A DNA stretch of 64,000 nt from Flavimaribacter sediminis (GCF_019492055.1 NZ_JAICBX010000005.1:372001-436000), one strand, 5' to 3'; positions 9,012-18,402 are shown, counted from the first letter of the stretch. The notes: generated by a model not told the origin, from the letters alone. Translations and numbers: made by a program.

Positions 9012-11003
9012 ATGTTGCAACGGAAATTGAAGCGGCTACTCGGTGCAGTGACGATTGGCGCATTTATCGCCCTTCCCGCTTCGGCCCTTGCCCAGACGTC
9101 CGACGCCGATTTCGACACGACGATAGCCAACAGCTATGCAGGCGCTGTTCTTGCAGGCCAGAGCGCGGAAGCCGATCTTGACCTGGACACGGCGATTGAC
9201 CTTTACGCCAAAGCGCTCAGCTACGAACCGGACAATATCGACATCAAGCAAAGGCTGATGCTCCTGCTTTTCAAAAGCGGCCGTTTCGAGGAAGGCGTGG
9301 AACTCGCCGGGGAACTCAAGACGGAAACCGATGTTGCAAGCGTCGCAGCCCTCGCGCTCGGCGTCGACGCCATGAGGAAGCGGGAGTTCGGACGCGCGCA
9401 GACGCAATTTGACGCGGAAAGCGCTGTAGATCTTGAGCGCCTGCTCAACGGACTTCTCAACGCTTGGGCGATTTACGGCGAAGGCGACGCCGACAAAGCC
9501 ATTTCCGAAGTCGATTCGCTGTCGGGGCCGGATTGGTACGACATCTTCAAGACGTTTCACATTGCGTCCATACACGAACTGAACGGCGACAAGGACGCGG
9601 CGCGGCGCCTCTACACATCCCTGATTCTCGATCAGCAAGCCGCTCGCACCGCGCCTGACACCTTCATCCGGGCAACCATGGCGCTCGCCATCATGGAAGC
9701 GCGCAGCGGAAACAAGCGCGCCGCTCTGGACGCGCTTGCGTCCGGAAGCGCTTTCGCCAACGGTTACATGCCGCTGGAAACGCTGCATGACATGATCGAG
9801 GCGGACATGCCTCTGGCTGCCGACATTGCAAGCCCCGAGCAGGGCGCAGCCGCCGTGCTGTTCACAATCGGCAGCGCGCTCAATCGCGAAGGCGCGCAAG
9901 ACTATGTCGCCCTGTATCTGAATTTTGCGCGGGCGCTCGATCCGGACAATGCCTCGACGCTGATCATCCTCGGCGATCTTGCCGCCAAACTCGAGGATAT
10001 TGAAGGCGCAAACGCGATTTACCGCGCCATACCCGATAACTCCGTCATGCACCGCGTCGCACAATTGCAGCTCGGGCTCAACCTGGCCGATCTCGGACAG
10101 GTAGAGGAGGCAAAGACCTATCTGAACGGCCTGGTGGCGGAAAACCCTGACGATCTCCGCTCCTACCTGGCACTGGGCAGCGTCCTGTCTGAAGCCAAAG
10201 AATATGACGAGATGGCGGAGAATTACGACAAGGCCGTAAAGGCGATCGGTGTCCTGCCGAACCGGTCGCACTGGAACATCTATTTCCAGCGCGGCATCGC
10301 CTATGAGCGGATCAAGGAATGGGATAAGGCAGAACCGAATTTCAAACGCGCCCTGGAACTGTTTCCCAATCAGCCGCAGGTCATGAATTACCTGGGATAT
10401 TCCTGGGTGGACATGAACATCAATCTCGACGAAGGCATGGCTCTGATCCGTGACGCCGTTCGGCTGCGCCCCAATGACGGCTACATCGTCGATTCGCTTG
10501 GATGGGCCTATTATCGCCTCGGTGAATATGAAAACGCTGTGGAGGAACTCGAGCGCGCAGCCGAATTGCAGCCGGGAGATCCGACGATCAACGATCACCT
10601 GGGCGACGCATACTGGCGCGCCGGCCGCAGAAACGAGGCCAGGTTCCAGTGGGAGCGTTCGCTGACTATGGAGCCGGAACCGGAAGAAATCCCGAAAATC
10701 GAGGCAAAACTGGAAAAGGGACTTCCGGACGATCCCGAAGCGAAACCGGCGACGGCGAACTCGGACAAGACCGAAACTCAGCCGGAAACCGAATCGGACG
10801 CGCCGCAAAAGGAAAGCATGGCGGATCCGGACACCGCAAACCAGGCAGCGCAGTACAAGGTGAAGCCGGGACAGACCCTGTGGAACATCGCTGCTGAAAT
10901 TCTTGGCGACGGGGCGCTCTACGAGCAGATCCTGCAGGCCAATCCCGAACTCGATGGCAGGCCCGACCTTATTCATCCAGGGCAGGTTATTAATCTGCCG
11001 TGA
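9012..11003 (+). CDS. Exported tetratricopeptide-repeat protein with C-terminal LysM domain
   Basis: A 663-residue protein with a signal peptide (MLQRKLKRLLGAVTIGAF, then LPASALAQ). It carries an array of TPR-like helical pairs through residues about 50-590; clear units include WDKAEPNFKRALELFPNQP and YENAVEELERAAELQPGDP. A low-complexity acidic linker rich in Glu, Pro and Thr follows. The C terminus is a LysM-type peptidoglycan-binding domain (YKVKPGQTLWNIAAEILGD, then IHPGQVINLP). It probably works in the periplasm as a scaffold tethered to murein. The start at 9012 is preferred over one 63 bp upstream because only it begins with the signal peptide. It is followed 21 bp later by ispE. Confidence 0.85.
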   Translation: MLQRKLKRLLGAVTIGAFIALPASALAQTSDADFDTTIANSYAGAVLAGQSAEADLDLDTAIDLYAKALSYEPDNIDIKQRLMLLLFKSGRFEEGVELAGELKTETDVASVAALALGVDAMRKREFGRAQTQFDAESAVDLERLLNGLLNAWAIYGEGDADKAISEVDSLSGPDWYDIFKTFHIASIHELNGDKDAARRLYTSLILDQQAARTAPDTFIRATMALAIMEARSGNKRAALDALASGSAFANGYMPLETLHDMIEADMPLAADIASPEQGAAAVLFTIGSALNREGAQDYVALYLNFARALDPDNASTLIILGDLAAKLEDIEGANAIYRAIPDNSVMHRVAQLQLGLNLADLGQVEEAKTYLNGLVAENPDDLRSYLALGSVLSEAKEYDEMAENYDKAVKAIGVLPNRSHWNIYFQRGIAYERIKEWDKAEPNFKRALELFPNQPQVMNYLGYSWVDMNINLDEGMALIRDAVRLRPNDGYIVDSLGWAYYRLGEYENAVEELERAAELQPGDPTINDHLGDAYWRAGRRNEARFQWERSLTMEPEPEEIPKIEAKLEKGLPDDPEAKPATANSDKTETQPETESDAPQKESMADPDTANQAAQYKVKPGQTLWNIAAEILGDGALYEQILQANPELDGRPDLIHPGQVINLP

Positions 11004-11024
11004 CGTGCGCGGCATGACCAATTC

Positions 11025-11912
11025 ATGGCCCGCATAGCCGAATTCGCTCCGGCGAAGATCAATCTGTGTCTGCATGTCACCGGACAGCGCGAGGATGGCT
11101 ATCATCTTCTGGAAACCATCGTCATGTTTGCGGATATCGGCGACCGTGTTCATGTCGAGGCGGCGCGCGAAGACCGTTTCTCCCTGTCCGGCCCTTTCGC
11201 GCCGGAACTGGACGCAGCGCGGGACAATATCGTGGTTCGGGCGCGAGACATGCTGCGCGACGCCTTTCCCGATATAGCGCGTCCGGTTTCGATACATCTG
11301 GAAAAGAACCTTCCCGTCGCTTCCGGAATAGGCGGCGGATCGGCTGACGCCGCGGCCAGTCTGAAGGCGTTGCGCGCGCTCTGGCGAATTCCTCAAAACG
11401 CAGACCTTGCCGACCTCGCCCTGCAGCTTGGCGCGGACGTTCCGATGTGTCTTGCCGGCCAGCCTCTGGTTGCGCGCGGGATCGGGGAAAGGATCGCATT
11501 GCTTCCATCCGTCGCGCCGCTTCCGATCGTGCTGGCGAACCCTTTGACCGGCGTTTCGACCCCGGAAATATTCTCTCGCCTCGCCTCCAAAACAAATCCC
11601 GGCATACCGGAGATCTCGTCGATCAGCGGCTTCCATCAACTGATCGACTTTCTCAAAGACCTGAGAAACGATCTGGAGCTTCCAGCGCGCACAATCGCCC
11701 CTGAAATCGATACAATCAATCGAGCTTTGCAGGACGCCGGCGCCGCGTTGGCGCGGATGTCCGGATCCGGCGCGACCTGTTTCGGCCTCTATCCTTCGCT
11801 TGAAGACGCGCAATCGGCCGCATCCGAGCTTCAACGGCGCTTCCCGCGCTGGTATGTCGCCGCCGGTCGGTGTATCGGCTCACAGAACGCAACCGGAAAG
11901 GCCATGCAGTGA
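11025..11912 (+). CDS. ispE: 4-diphosphocytidyl-2-C-methyl-D-erythritol kinase
   Basis: A 295-residue GHMP kinase of the MEP isoprenoid pathway, phosphorylating CDP-ME at the 2-hydroxyl. Diagnostic segments are FAPAKINLCLHVTGQREDGYH at the N terminus (lysine and histidine of the substrate site), the ATP-binding glycine loop LPVASGIGGGSADAAA near residue 100, and the C-terminal MSGSGATCFGLY motif. It lies between the TPR/LysM gene and moaB on the same strand; its TGA overlaps the moaB ATG by one base, indicating cotranscription. With ispB it makes a small isoprenoid neighbourhood. Confidence 0.95.
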   Translation: MARIAEFAPAKINLCLHVTGQREDGYHLLETIVMFADIGDRVHVEAAREDRFSLSGPFAPELDAARDNIVVRARDMLRDAFPDIARPVSIHLEKNLPVASGIGGGSADAAASLKALRALWRIPQNADLADLALQLGADVPMCLAGQPLVARGIGERIALLPSVAPLPIVLANPLTGVSTPEIFSRLASKTNPGIPEISSISGFHQLIDFLKDLRNDLELPARTIAPEIDTINRALQDAGAALARMSGSGATCFGLYPSLEDAQSAASELQRRFPRWYVAAGRCIGSQNATGKAMQ

Positions 11913-12454
11913 TGAGGATCGAAGAGAACCGCCCATTCATACCGGTCAACATAGCCGTGTTGACAGTTTCCGACACACGGACGCTGGACGACGACCGGTC
12001 AGGCGATACGCTGGTCGAGCGTATCGAGGCCGCCGGGCACCGAATTGCCGCGCGCGATATCATTACGGATGATCGCGACAGAATAGCTGGCCTCGTCAAA
12101 TGCTGGGCGCAGGATCCGCAGGTGGACGTCATCATCACCACCGGCGGCACCGGCTTCACCGGGCGCGACGTGACCCCGGAAGCGATCACGCCGCTGTTCG
12201 ACAAGCAGATGGACGGCTTTTCGGAAGTCTTTCACCGGATCAGTTATGACAAGATCGGAACGTCTACGATCCAGTCGCGCGCGACCGGCGGCGTAATCGA
12301 CGCCACCTACGTTTTCGTGCTTCCCGGCTCGCCCGGCGCCTGCAAGGACGCCTGGGACGGCATTCTGAAACTGCAGCTCGACTATCGCCATATGCCCTGC
12401 AATTTCATCGAGATCATGCCACGGCTCGACGAGCACCTGAAACGCGGCTCCTGA
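11912..12454 (+). CDS. moaB: Molybdenum cofactor biosynthesis protein B
   Basis: A 180-residue MoaB/MogA-type protein. It holds the molybdopterin-binding signature ITTGGTGFTGRDVTPEA near residue 75 and the later FVLPGSPGACKDAWDGIL. The family adenylylates molybdopterin or assists the insertion of molybdenum. The ATG at 11912 overlaps the ispE stop (TGATG), so translation is probably coupled. The gene ends four bases before the stop of a convergent crotonase gene, with no obvious terminator between them. Confidence 0.92.
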   Translation: MRIEENRPFIPVNIAVLTVSDTRTLDDDRSGDTLVERIEAAGHRIAARDIITDDRDRIAGLVKCWAQDPQVDVIITTGGTGFTGRDVTPEAITPLFDKQMDGFSEVFHRISYDKIGTSTIQSRATGGVIDATYVFVLPGSPGACKDAWDGILKLQLDYRHMPCNFIEIMPRLDEHLKRGS

Positions 12455-12458
12455 GTTA

Positions 12459-13238
12459 TCAGTCGTCAAAGTTTCCAGAGCGTCCGGCGCCTCTTGAAAA
12501 GCGCGTGGCCCCTTTGACCGCTTCGTCAGCCAATGGCTTTGCGCCTTCGACCGCCTCTATATGAAGCGCTTCCTCAAGTGGCATTCCCCACTGGCGATGC
12601 GCCGTCATCCGGTCGGTTCTCATGCAGGTCTGGGGAAAGTCCGCAATGCGCACGGCCAGATCCTTCGCCGCCGCCAGCGCGCCGCCTGCTTCCACCACCT
12701 GGTTGACGAGGCCGAACTGCAGAGCTTCATCCGCATTCACCGGACGTCCGGTGAGAATCATGTCCATGGCCCTGCCATGCCCGATCAGGCGCGGCAGGCG
12801 GATATTGCCGCCGTCGATGAGAGGCACGCCCCAGCGGCGGCAGAAGACGCCGAATATCGCCGTGGCCGATGCAATTCGAAGGTCGCACCACAGCGCCAGT
12901 TCCAGGCCTCCGGCCACGGCGTGTCCCTCTACGGCCGCGATGACCGGCTTTGTGAGCAGCATGCGCGTCGGCCCCATCGGACCGCCCGCTTCGGGGTCGT
13001 AAGCCAATGCGCCTTCAGAGACCGAATGCAGATCGTAGCCGGCGCAAAACGCAGCCCCCGCGCCGGTCAGAATCGCGACCGAACGCCGCTCGTCCGCCTC
13101 GAACGAGACGAACGCCTCGGCAAGCAGCGCGGCTGTCTCGGCGTCAACCGCGTTGCGGCGCTCCGGACGGTTAATTGTCACGGTCGAGACCGGCCCGTCG
13201 TTTTCGATCAGCACCCTGTCGGATAAGTTCTGCGTCAC
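12459..13238 (-). CDS. Enoyl-CoA hydratase/isomerase (crotonase) family protein
   Basis: A 259-residue crotonase-fold protein. Visible motifs are INRPERRNAVD at the N terminus, the first oxyanion-hole segment AAFCAGYDLHSV near residue 65, and AAVEGHAVAGGLELALWCD near residue 105 (second oxyanion hole and one catalytic acid position). The region LIDGGNIRLPRLIG replaces the usual PGAGGT loop, which suggests a substrate other than a simple short enoyl-CoA. It acts on a CoA thioester in the cytoplasm; the exact reaction is unknown. It stands alone on the minus strand, convergent with moaB and divergent from the radical SAM gene. Confidence 0.85.
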   Translation of the reverse strand: MTQNLSDRVLIENDGPVSTVTINRPERRNAVDAETAALLAEAFVSFEADERRSVAILTGAGAAFCAGYDLHSVSEGALAYDPEAGGPMGPTRMLLTKPVIAAVEGHAVAGGLELALWCDLRIASATAIFGVFCRRWGVPLIDGGNIRLPRLIGHGRAMDMILTGRPVNADEALQFGLVNQVVEAGGALAAAKDLAVRIADFPQTCMRTDRMTAHRQWGMPLEEALHIEAVEGAKPLADEAVKGATRFSRGAGRSGNFDD

Positions 13239-13379
13239 ACCGGCCTCCCTGCCCTTCGGCTACTGCATGTATCCATTTGCATATTACTCAGGCCTGCGCT
13301 CCGGGAACAGTCAAATGCGGAACAATCACCGCAGCCTGTTTGCTCACCACTTGTCAAAAGAGACAGTTCGGACATATTT

Positions 13380-13394
13380 GTTCTTGTTATGTTC
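13380..13394 (+). promoter_or_regulatory. SOS box (LexA site, GTTC-N7-GTTC)
   Basis: The sequence GTTCTTGTTATGTTC is an exact match to the direct-repeat LexA consensus of alphaproteobacteria (GTTC, seven bases, GTTC). It lies 53 bp before the start of the radical SAM gene and 142 bp from the divergent crotonase gene, so the former is the likely target. Confidence 0.65.
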
Positions 13395-13447
13395 TTTTCC
13401 TCATGATAGGAATATTTTCATAAGCCGAAACGGAAAGATCTGGTGAA

Positions 13448-14605
13448 ATGAGCGAACTGGCGCACCTGAGACAGACTGCTCTCGATCACGGCAACAGGGC
13501 CGAACTGGCGGACGCCATGGTGGCGCGCTCCGGTATGCGCGTGGAGATCGACAGACGCCGCGGACGCGGCGCGGGCCTCAACCCGGCTGGCCGGTTCGAA
13601 AACGAATCCCGCCATGTATTCGACGATGGCTGGTCGACGCTGGAAGAGTTGCCTCCCGCAAAAACCGAAGTGCAGATCGAGAAACCGCGCAAGATCATCA
13701 CCCGCAATGAATCGCCGGACATTTCCTTCGACCGTTCGATCAATCCCTATCGGGGCTGCGAGCATGGCTGCATCTATTGTTTCGCCAGACCCACCCATTC
13801 CTTCATGGGGCTGTCGGCGGGCCTTGATTTCGAAACGAAGCTGTTCGCGAAGCCCGATGCGGCGAGACTGCTCGAACGCGAGCTTTCCAGACCCGGCTAT
13901 ACGCCGAAGCCTATCGCCATCGGCACGAATACTGATCCCTATCAGCCGGTCGAAAAGACCTGGCGGATCATGCGGCAGATACTGGAAGTCATGAACGCCG
14001 CCAATCATCCTGTCACCATCGTCACCAAGTCGGCGCTGGTCATGCGTGATATCGACATTTTGGGGCAGATGGCCGAGAAAAATCTTGTCAAGGTCGCCCT
14101 TTCCGTGACGACTCTTGACCGAAAGCTCTCCCGGGCCTTGGAGCCGCGCGCCGCCACGCCCGTCAAAAGGCTTGAGACCATACGCGCGCTGTCCGAAGCG
14201 GCAGTGCCGGTCGGCGCCATGCTTGCGCCGGTCATTCCGGGGCTGAACGATCACGAGATGGAGCGCATTCTTGACTCGACGAAGGCCGCCGGCGCCCTCA
14301 CCGCCAGCTACATCCTGCTGCGCCTGCCGCATGAGGTAAGCCCGCTCTTCAGGGACTGGCTGCTTCGCCACTATCCCGATCGTTATCGGCACGTCATGTC
14401 GCTGGTGCGCTCGATGCGCGGCGGCAAGGATTACGACGCAGAGTTCAACACCAGGATGAAAGGCGCAGGTCCGTATGCCTGGCAGTTGATGCGCCGCTTC
14501 GATCTGACAACCAGGAGGCTTGGCTTTGAAAAGAAGGGGCGCGCGCTTCGCACTGACCTTTTCACGCCCCCCAACGGCTCGGGAGTTCAGTTGTCGCTTT
14601 TGTAA
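13448..14605 (+). CDS. PA0069-family radical SAM protein (SplB-like)
   Basis: A 385-residue radical SAM protein of the COG1533 (spore photoproduct lyase-like) group. The iron-sulfur cysteines are in CEHGCIYC near residue 102, preceded by DRSINPYRG and followed by FARPTHSFMGL. Other conserved segments are IAIGTNTDPYQPVEKTW and AMLAPVIPGLND. The family function is unproven, but relationship to SplB suggests DNA or RNA chemistry. The start at 13448 has a purine-rich upstream region and no better alternative. A LexA-type box sits 53 bp upstream, which would make this a DNA-damage-induced gene. rnhB follows about 200 bp later on the same strand. Confidence 0.85.
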   Translation: MSELAHLRQTALDHGNRAELADAMVARSGMRVEIDRRRGRGAGLNPAGRFENESRHVFDDGWSTLEELPPAKTEVQIEKPRKIITRNESPDISFDRSINPYRGCEHGCIYCFARPTHSFMGLSAGLDFETKLFAKPDAARLLERELSRPGYTPKPIAIGTNTDPYQPVEKTWRIMRQILEVMNAANHPVTIVTKSALVMRDIDILGQMAEKNLVKVALSVTTLDRKLSRALEPRAATPVKRLETIRALSEAAVPVGAMLAPVIPGLNDHEMERILDSTKAAGALTASYILLRLPHEVSPLFRDWLLRHYPDRYRHVMSLVRSMRGGKDYDAEFNTRMKGAGPYAWQLMRRFDLTTRRLGFEKKGRALRTDLFTPPNGSGVQLSLL

Positions 14606-14803
14606 AAGCCGCTTCCGTCGCCATTGCCTGTCCCCTGGCAATCCCGACGGCTTTCCCTCCGGCGCCGCTGCCGGGTCCGGTGCGTACGAGCCGCGTGCAC
14701 CGGGCCGGGTCATCGGAGCGTCCAGCGCTGCGACACCCCGTCGTCGACGCGCCACGCCATCCGGTGACAGGAGGGACTTGCGGGGAATCGGAGGGTCGTG
14801 CGA

Positions 14804-15520
14804 TTGTGCCGCACCATGTCGCGCAGACCTTCCGATTCTCCCAGCAAACCAAAGTCAAAAGACCGCAAACAGGCGTCCGGAAAACGCCAAAAGCGACTGT
14901 TTGAGGATCAACCCTCCGTTCCCGACTACATGCTGGAGAAAACCGTTGGCAGTCCCGATCGGCTGATCGCCGGCGTCGACGAAGCCGGACGCGGCCCCCT
15001 GGCCGGACCGGTCGTGGCGGCCGCCGTCATCCTTGATCCGGACAACATTCCCGAAGGTCTCAACGACTCGAAAAAACTGTCGGAGGATGTCCGCCTCTCC
15101 TTGTTCACACGAATCCTCACTACAGCGGACGTCGCTATCGCCAGCACCGGTCCATCCGGCATTGACCGGACCAATATCCTGCTTGCAAGCCTGGACGCCA
15201 TGCGGCGGGCGGTAGACGGGCTGACGCGACAACCGGATCACGCGCTGATCGACGGCCGCGATGTTCCCCAGGGGCTATGTTGCCCGGCCAGCGCCGTCGT
15301 CCGCGGAGACGCACGTTCCCTGTCGATAGCAGCGGCCTCGATCGTCGCCAAGGTCACCCGGGACCGGATGATGAGGCATTCCGCCTTGCTGCATCCAAAC
15401 TACGGCTTCGAAAAACATGTCGGATACGGAACAAAAGCCCATCTCGCGGCGCTCTCCGACCACGGTCCCTGCGCTCTGCACAGGATGAGCTTCCGCCCGA
15501 TCCGGGTGGATGCAGAGTGA
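14804..15520 (+). CDS. rnhB: Ribonuclease HII
   Basis: RNase HII cuts RNA-DNA hybrids and single misincorporated ribonucleotides. The first catalytic pair is in [16 protein letters not shown], further acidic residues are in ALIDGRD and [15 protein letters not shown], and the C-terminal signature [14 protein letters not shown] is present. The start is uncertain: GGAGGG at 14790-14795 is best spaced for TTG at 14804, while an ATG at 14816 is also possible; both give a basic, unstructured 40-residue leader before the domain. Product length is 234-238 residues. It is convergent with the ATP synthase operon. Confidence 0.93.
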   Translation: MCRTMSRRPSDSPSKPKSKDRKQASGKRQKRLFEDQPSVPDYMLEKTVGSPDRLIAGVDEAGRGPLAGPVVAAAVILDPDNIPEGLNDSKKLSEDVRLSLFTRILTTADVAIASTGPSGIDRTNILLASLDAMRRAVDGLTRQPDHALIDGRDVPQGLCCPASAVVRGDARSLSIAAASIVAKVTRDRMMRHSALLHPNYGFEKHVGYGTKAHLAALSDHGPCALHRMSFRPIRVDAE

Positions 15521-15565
15521 ATAGGCTCACGACGCTTCCGAACAAACCAGCATGAGCACCCAAAA

Positions 15566-15595
15566 CAAAAAAGCCGGAGCGTGAGCCCCGGCTTT
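15566..15595 (-). terminator. Rho-independent terminator of the ATP synthase F0 operon
   Basis: Read on the minus strand, an eight-pair stem (AAAGCCGG against CCGGCTTT) with a ten-base loop is followed by a run of T residues (complement of AAAACAAAAAA on the plus strand). It lies 24 bp after the atpF stop. Read the other way it may also stop rnhB transcripts, though the downstream T-run is short. Confidence 0.8.
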
Positions 15596-15618
15596 AAAAC
15601 ACGATACAGTCTTGAACC

Positions 15619-16098
15619 TCAGTTCAGCCGGCTTTTAACCTCGGCGACCGAATCCTTGAAAAGCTGGTTCTGTGTCTTGGCGTCAGCCTTTTCGACGATA
15701 AGCTTTTCGGCGGCGGCGACGGCGATATCGACGGCGCGCCGGCGAACCTCGTTGACCGCCTCAGTTTCAGCCAAAGCAATCTTCTGCTCAGCCATGGCAG
15801 TGCGGCGCGCGACGTATTCCTCAGTCTTCTGACGAGCTTCCTGCACCAGGCCGGCGGCTTCGTGCTCGGCAGCGGAAATCAGTTCGCTCGCTTCCTTTTC
15901 AGCGTCCTTGCGCTTGCGCTGATATTCGGCCAGCAACTGCTGGGCCTCCTCGCGCAGGCGACGCGCCTCGTCCAGTTCGTTGCGGATTTTTGCCGCCCGC
16001 TCGTCAAGCGACGAGGAGAGCATTCCAGGAACCTTCAGGTAGACAATGAGGGCAAGAAAGATGATGAGGGCCACGAAGGCCCAGAACGTTGCGTCCAT
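15619..16098 (-). CDS. atpF: ATP synthase F0 subunit b
   Basis: A 159-residue b subunit: a single membrane helix at residues about 5-25 (FWAFVALIIFLALIVYLKV), then a long charged coiled coil (DERAAKIRNELDEARRLREE onward) forming the peripheral stalk. The start is the ATG at 16096-16098, one base after the stop of the b' gene, with GGGAG upstream; the frame extends further but without a protein signal. It is the last gene of the operon and is followed by a terminator. It pairs with the b' subunit encoded immediately upstream. Confidence 0.93.
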   Translation of the reverse strand: MDATFWAFVALIIFLALIVYLKVPGMLSSSLDERAAKIRNELDEARRLREEAQQLLAEYQRKRKDAEKEASELISAAEHEAAGLVQEARQKTEEYVARRTAMAEQKIALAETEAVNEVRRRAVDIAVAAAEKLIVEKADAKTQNQLFKDSVAEVKSRLN

Positions 16099-16099
16099 G

Positions 16100-16663
16100 T
16101 CAGTCTCCCTGGCCCGACGCCGACTTGATAGCCGAGTCGAGGCTTTCTTTCGAAACCTGATCGCCAATCAGTTGCTCGACAATGGCCGAGGTCGTGTCTG
16201 CGGCAATCGCGTCTACATTCGACATCGCCTGCTTTTTCACATTGGCGATCTCGGCTTCCGCCTTGCCGATCTTTTCGGAAAGCTCGGCCTCGACCTTCGC
16301 CCGTTCCGCGTCGGCGTCGGCCTTGGCCGTGTCACGCGCTTTCTGGGCAATGCCGTGGGCGCGCGACCGCGCATCCGCCAGTTCCTTTTCATAGGTGGCG
16401 ATGGCGAGGTCGCCCTCTTCCTTGAGGCGATTGGCCTCGTTGAGGTCCTGGGCGATCCGGTCGCGTCGCGTTTCCAGAATGCTGCCGATACGCGGCAGGA
16501 CGACGCGCGACAGGAACAGGTAGAAAAGGCCGAACGTAATGATCAGCCATAGAAGCTGAGATGCGAAATAGCCCGGATCAAAGGGCGGGAAGCTCCCGCC
16601 GCCGGCGTGTTCGCCGGCATGCTCCGCCGTTTCCGTCGCTGCATACGCTGTTGAGACCAGCAT
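16100..16663 (-). CDS. atpX: ATP synthase F0 subunit b'
   Basis: A 187-residue b' subunit, the second peripheral-stalk protein of alphaproteobacteria and photosynthetic bacteria. A 35-residue variable N terminus precedes the membrane helix ([19 protein letters not shown]) and the characteristic [21 protein letters not shown], then a heptad-rich tail. The ATG at 16661-16663 is chosen for its GGAGG ribosome site five bases away; an upstream in-frame start lacks one. It is separated from atpE by 122 bp containing two strong hairpins and from atpF by one base. The gene is named atpX, atpG or atpF2 in different genomes. Confidence 0.92.
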   Translation of the reverse strand: MLVSTAYAATETAEHAGEHAGGGSFPPFDPGYFASQLLWLIITFGLFYLFLSRVVLPRIGSILETRRDRIAQDLNEANRLKEEGDLAIATYEKELADARSRAHGIAQKARDTAKADADAERAKVEAELSEKIGKAEAEIANVKKQAMSNVDAIAADTTSAIVEQLIGDQVSKESLDSAIKSASGQGD

Positions 16664-16680
16664 ATCTGCCTCCAAAAAAT

Positions 16681-16771
16681 CCGTAAGCGCCAATCCGCGA
16701 ATGCGGATCAGGCGCTACGGCTGATTAAGCCCGGCGCCGCGCGGGCAGCGCCTCGGACCGCAATGCGGTCC
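16681..16771 (-). other. Two intercistronic hairpins between atpE and the b' gene
   Basis: Downstream of atpE on the transcript comes first a compact stem at 16755-16771 (GGACCG/CGGTCC around CAATG). A long interrupted stem at 16681-16720 follows, made of CCGTA, GCGCC and ATCCGC paired with their complements. Neither is followed by a T-run, so they look like mRNA stabilising or processing elements. Such elements can raise the amount of subunit c, needed in 10 or more copies per complex, relative to b and b'. Confidence 0.5.
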
Positions 16772-16785
16772 AGCAACCTGATAAA

Positions 16786-17013
16786 TCAGACTGCGAACAG
16801 GAGCAGAAGTGCGACGAGCAGCGAGAAGATGCCCAGGGCTTCCGTCACGGCGAAGCCGAAGATCAGGCGGCCGAACTGGCCGTCGGCGGCCGACGGGTTA
16901 CGCAAGGCTCCGGCGAGGTAGTTGCCGAAGATTGTTCCGAGGCCGATGCCTGCGCCGCCCATGCCGAGACATGCAATGCCTGCGCCGATGTATTTTGCTG
17001 CTTCCGCTTCCAT
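16786..17013 (-). CDS. atpE: ATP synthase F0 subunit c
   Basis: A 75-residue proteolipid with two hydrophobic helices joined by a polar loop. The first contains the glycine-rich [19 protein letters not shown], the loop RNPSAADGQ, and the second ends in [22 protein letters not shown] with the proton-carrying glutamate in VTEALG. The start is the ATG at 17011-17013 with GGAG upstream. It forms the rotating c ring. It follows atpB by 62 bp and is separated from the b' gene by two hairpins. Confidence 0.96.
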   Translation of the reverse strand: MEAEAAKYIGAGIACLGMGGAGIGLGTIFGNYLAGALRNPSAADGQFGRLIFGFAVTEALGIFSLLVALLLLFAV

Positions 17014-17075
17014 TGTGAACTCCTTCGAATGGGAAATTTGCGGTTGATCCTGGCGACTGTGCGCCGTGTTTTCTC

Positions 17076-17825
17076 CTAGTGACCCGGGTGCAGGGCGTCG
17101 TTGAGGTACATGCAAGTCAGCACCGCAAAGACATAGGCCTGCAGAAAGGCGACCAGAAATTCGAGGCCGGTCAGGGCGATAGTCATCAGGAGCGGCAAGA
17201 TTGCGCCGCCTATGCCTATCGCTCCAAGCGCGCCGAGCGACGTGACGAAGCCGGCGAAGACCTTGAGGGTGATGTGGCCCGCCAGCATGTTGGCGAACAG
17301 ACGAACGGAGAGGCTGATCGGGCGCGAGAGAAACGAAATGATCTCGATCGCGACGACCAGAGGCATCAGCACGCCCGGAACGCCGCTCGGAACGAACAGG
17401 TTCAGGAAATGCAGCCCGTGTTTCATGAAGCCGTAGACGACCACGGTGCCGATCACCAGCATCGCGAGCGCGAAGGTGACGATGATATGGCTTGTTACGG
17501 TGAAGAAGTAGGGGAACATGCCAATCAGGTTGGCCACCAGCACGAACATGAACAGCGAAAAGACCATCGGGAAAAAGCGCATCCCGGCCGTCCCCGCGCC
17601 GTCTCTCAACATGGAGGCGACAAACTCGTAGGCCATCTCGGAGACGGATTGCAGCCGACCCGGCACCATGCCCCGGTTCGATGTGGTGAAGAACAGGAAT
17701 GCGGACGCGCAGGCGACGGTTGCGACCATGAACAGCGAAGAATTGGTGAAGGAAAAATCAAGTCCGCCGACCTCGATCGGAATCAGCGTATTGATCTGGA
17801 ACTGGTGGATCGGATCGTTTGCCAC
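17076..17825 (-). CDS. atpB: ATP synthase F0 subunit a
   Basis: A 249-residue a subunit with five or six membrane helices, forming the proton half-channels next to the c ring. The essential arginine is in [14 protein letters not shown], and the last helices carry [17 protein letters not shown]. The start codon is GTG at 17823-17825 with AGAGG seven bases upstream. It is 14 bp downstream of atpI and upstream of atpE, the usual F0 order in this group; the F1 genes are not in the window, as is normal for alphaproteobacteria. Confidence 0.96.
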   Translation of the reverse strand: MANDPIHQFQINTLIPIEVGGLDFSFTNSSLFMVATVACASAFLFFTTSNRGMVPGRLQSVSEMAYEFVASMLRDGAGTAGMRFFPMVFSLFMFVLVANLIGMFPYFFTVTSHIIVTFALAMLVIGTVVVYGFMKHGLHFLNLFVPSGVPGVLMPLVVAIEIISFLSRPISLSVRLFANMLAGHITLKVFAGFVTSLGALGAIGIGGAILPLLMTIALTGLEFLVAFLQAYVFAVLTCMYLNDALHPGH

Positions 17826-17839
17826 CGGATGCCTCTTTC

Positions 17840-18250
17840 TCAGTCGCCGGAATTCGCGCCGGCGTCGTTATTGTCCCCGTCATTTGACCGAAGGACGCGA
17901 TTTTCTTCAATCACGCCCGCCGAACGCATGACATTCAATACCCCAGCTACGAAACCCAGAAGCAGCAGAATTATCATGCCCCAGGGCGTCGTTCCGGCAA
18001 ACCTGTCCAACCAGTAGCCCAGAAAGGCGCCGACGAAGATGGCTGCGATGAATTCCGTGGAGAGTTGAAACGCTCGCGCGTAGGGCGCTGTCCCGTTCTT
18101 CTCCGCTTCCTTCTTCTCGGCAACCCGGCGTGAAGCAAGTTCCGCTTCCAGCCGTTCACGGCGTCCCTCGAGATCGCTGGTCGACAATTTCCGCTCTTCG
18201 CTGCCCGCGCCGGGATCGTTTGATCCGCTGTCTTGCGACGATGTGTTCAC
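17840..18250 (-). CDS. atpI: ATP synthase assembly/Mg-transport protein I
   Basis: A 136-residue AtpI-like protein. The first 55 residues are hydrophilic and charged; two membrane helices follow ([20 protein letters not shown] and [18 protein letters not shown]), with a polar acidic tail. AtpI helps c-ring assembly. The start codon is GTG at 18248-18250. It is the first gene of the F0 operon, about 60 bp downstream of a good sigma-70-type promoter. Confidence 0.88.
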   Translation of the reverse strand: MNTSSQDSGSNDPGAGSEERKLSTSDLEGRRERLEAELASRRVAEKKEAEKNGTAPYARAFQLSTEFIAAIFVGAFLGYWLDRFAGTTPWGMIILLLLGFVAGVLNVMRSAGVIEENRVLRSNDGDNNDAGANSGD

Positions 18251-18310
18251 TGTGTCGCACTCCAGAAGGCGCCAGGCAACTTCGAACGGGGCCGTCTCGA
18301 AGTCGGGCGC

Positions 18311-18339
18311 AACATAGTTTTACGCCCCCGCCAAGTCAA
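18311..18339 (-). promoter_or_regulatory. Sigma-70-type promoter of the atpI-B-E-X-F operon
   Basis: On the minus strand TTGACT (-35) and TATGTT (-10) are separated by exactly 17 bases and stand about 60 bp before the atpI GTG. The match is strong at -35 and moderate at -10. Confidence 0.6.
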
Positions 18340-18402
18340 GGCGGGTCAGCGACCATCCCGCGAACTAAAATTCATATAAATATCATATATTTAAAAGACT
18401 TT

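Noticed and set aside
9036-11834. Long open frame of 932 codons on the minus strand
   Set aside because: It is antisense to the TPR/LysM gene and ispE, both clearly recognised. Long antisense frames are expected in GC-rich DNA with strong third-position bias.
13418-14755. 445-codon minus-strand frame
   Set aside because: It is the shadow of the radical SAM gene, whose cysteine motif and family segments are on the plus strand.
14606-14797. Small frames in the gap between the radical SAM gene and rnhB
   Set aside because: Proline- and arginine-rich translations without ribosome sites; taken as non-coding.
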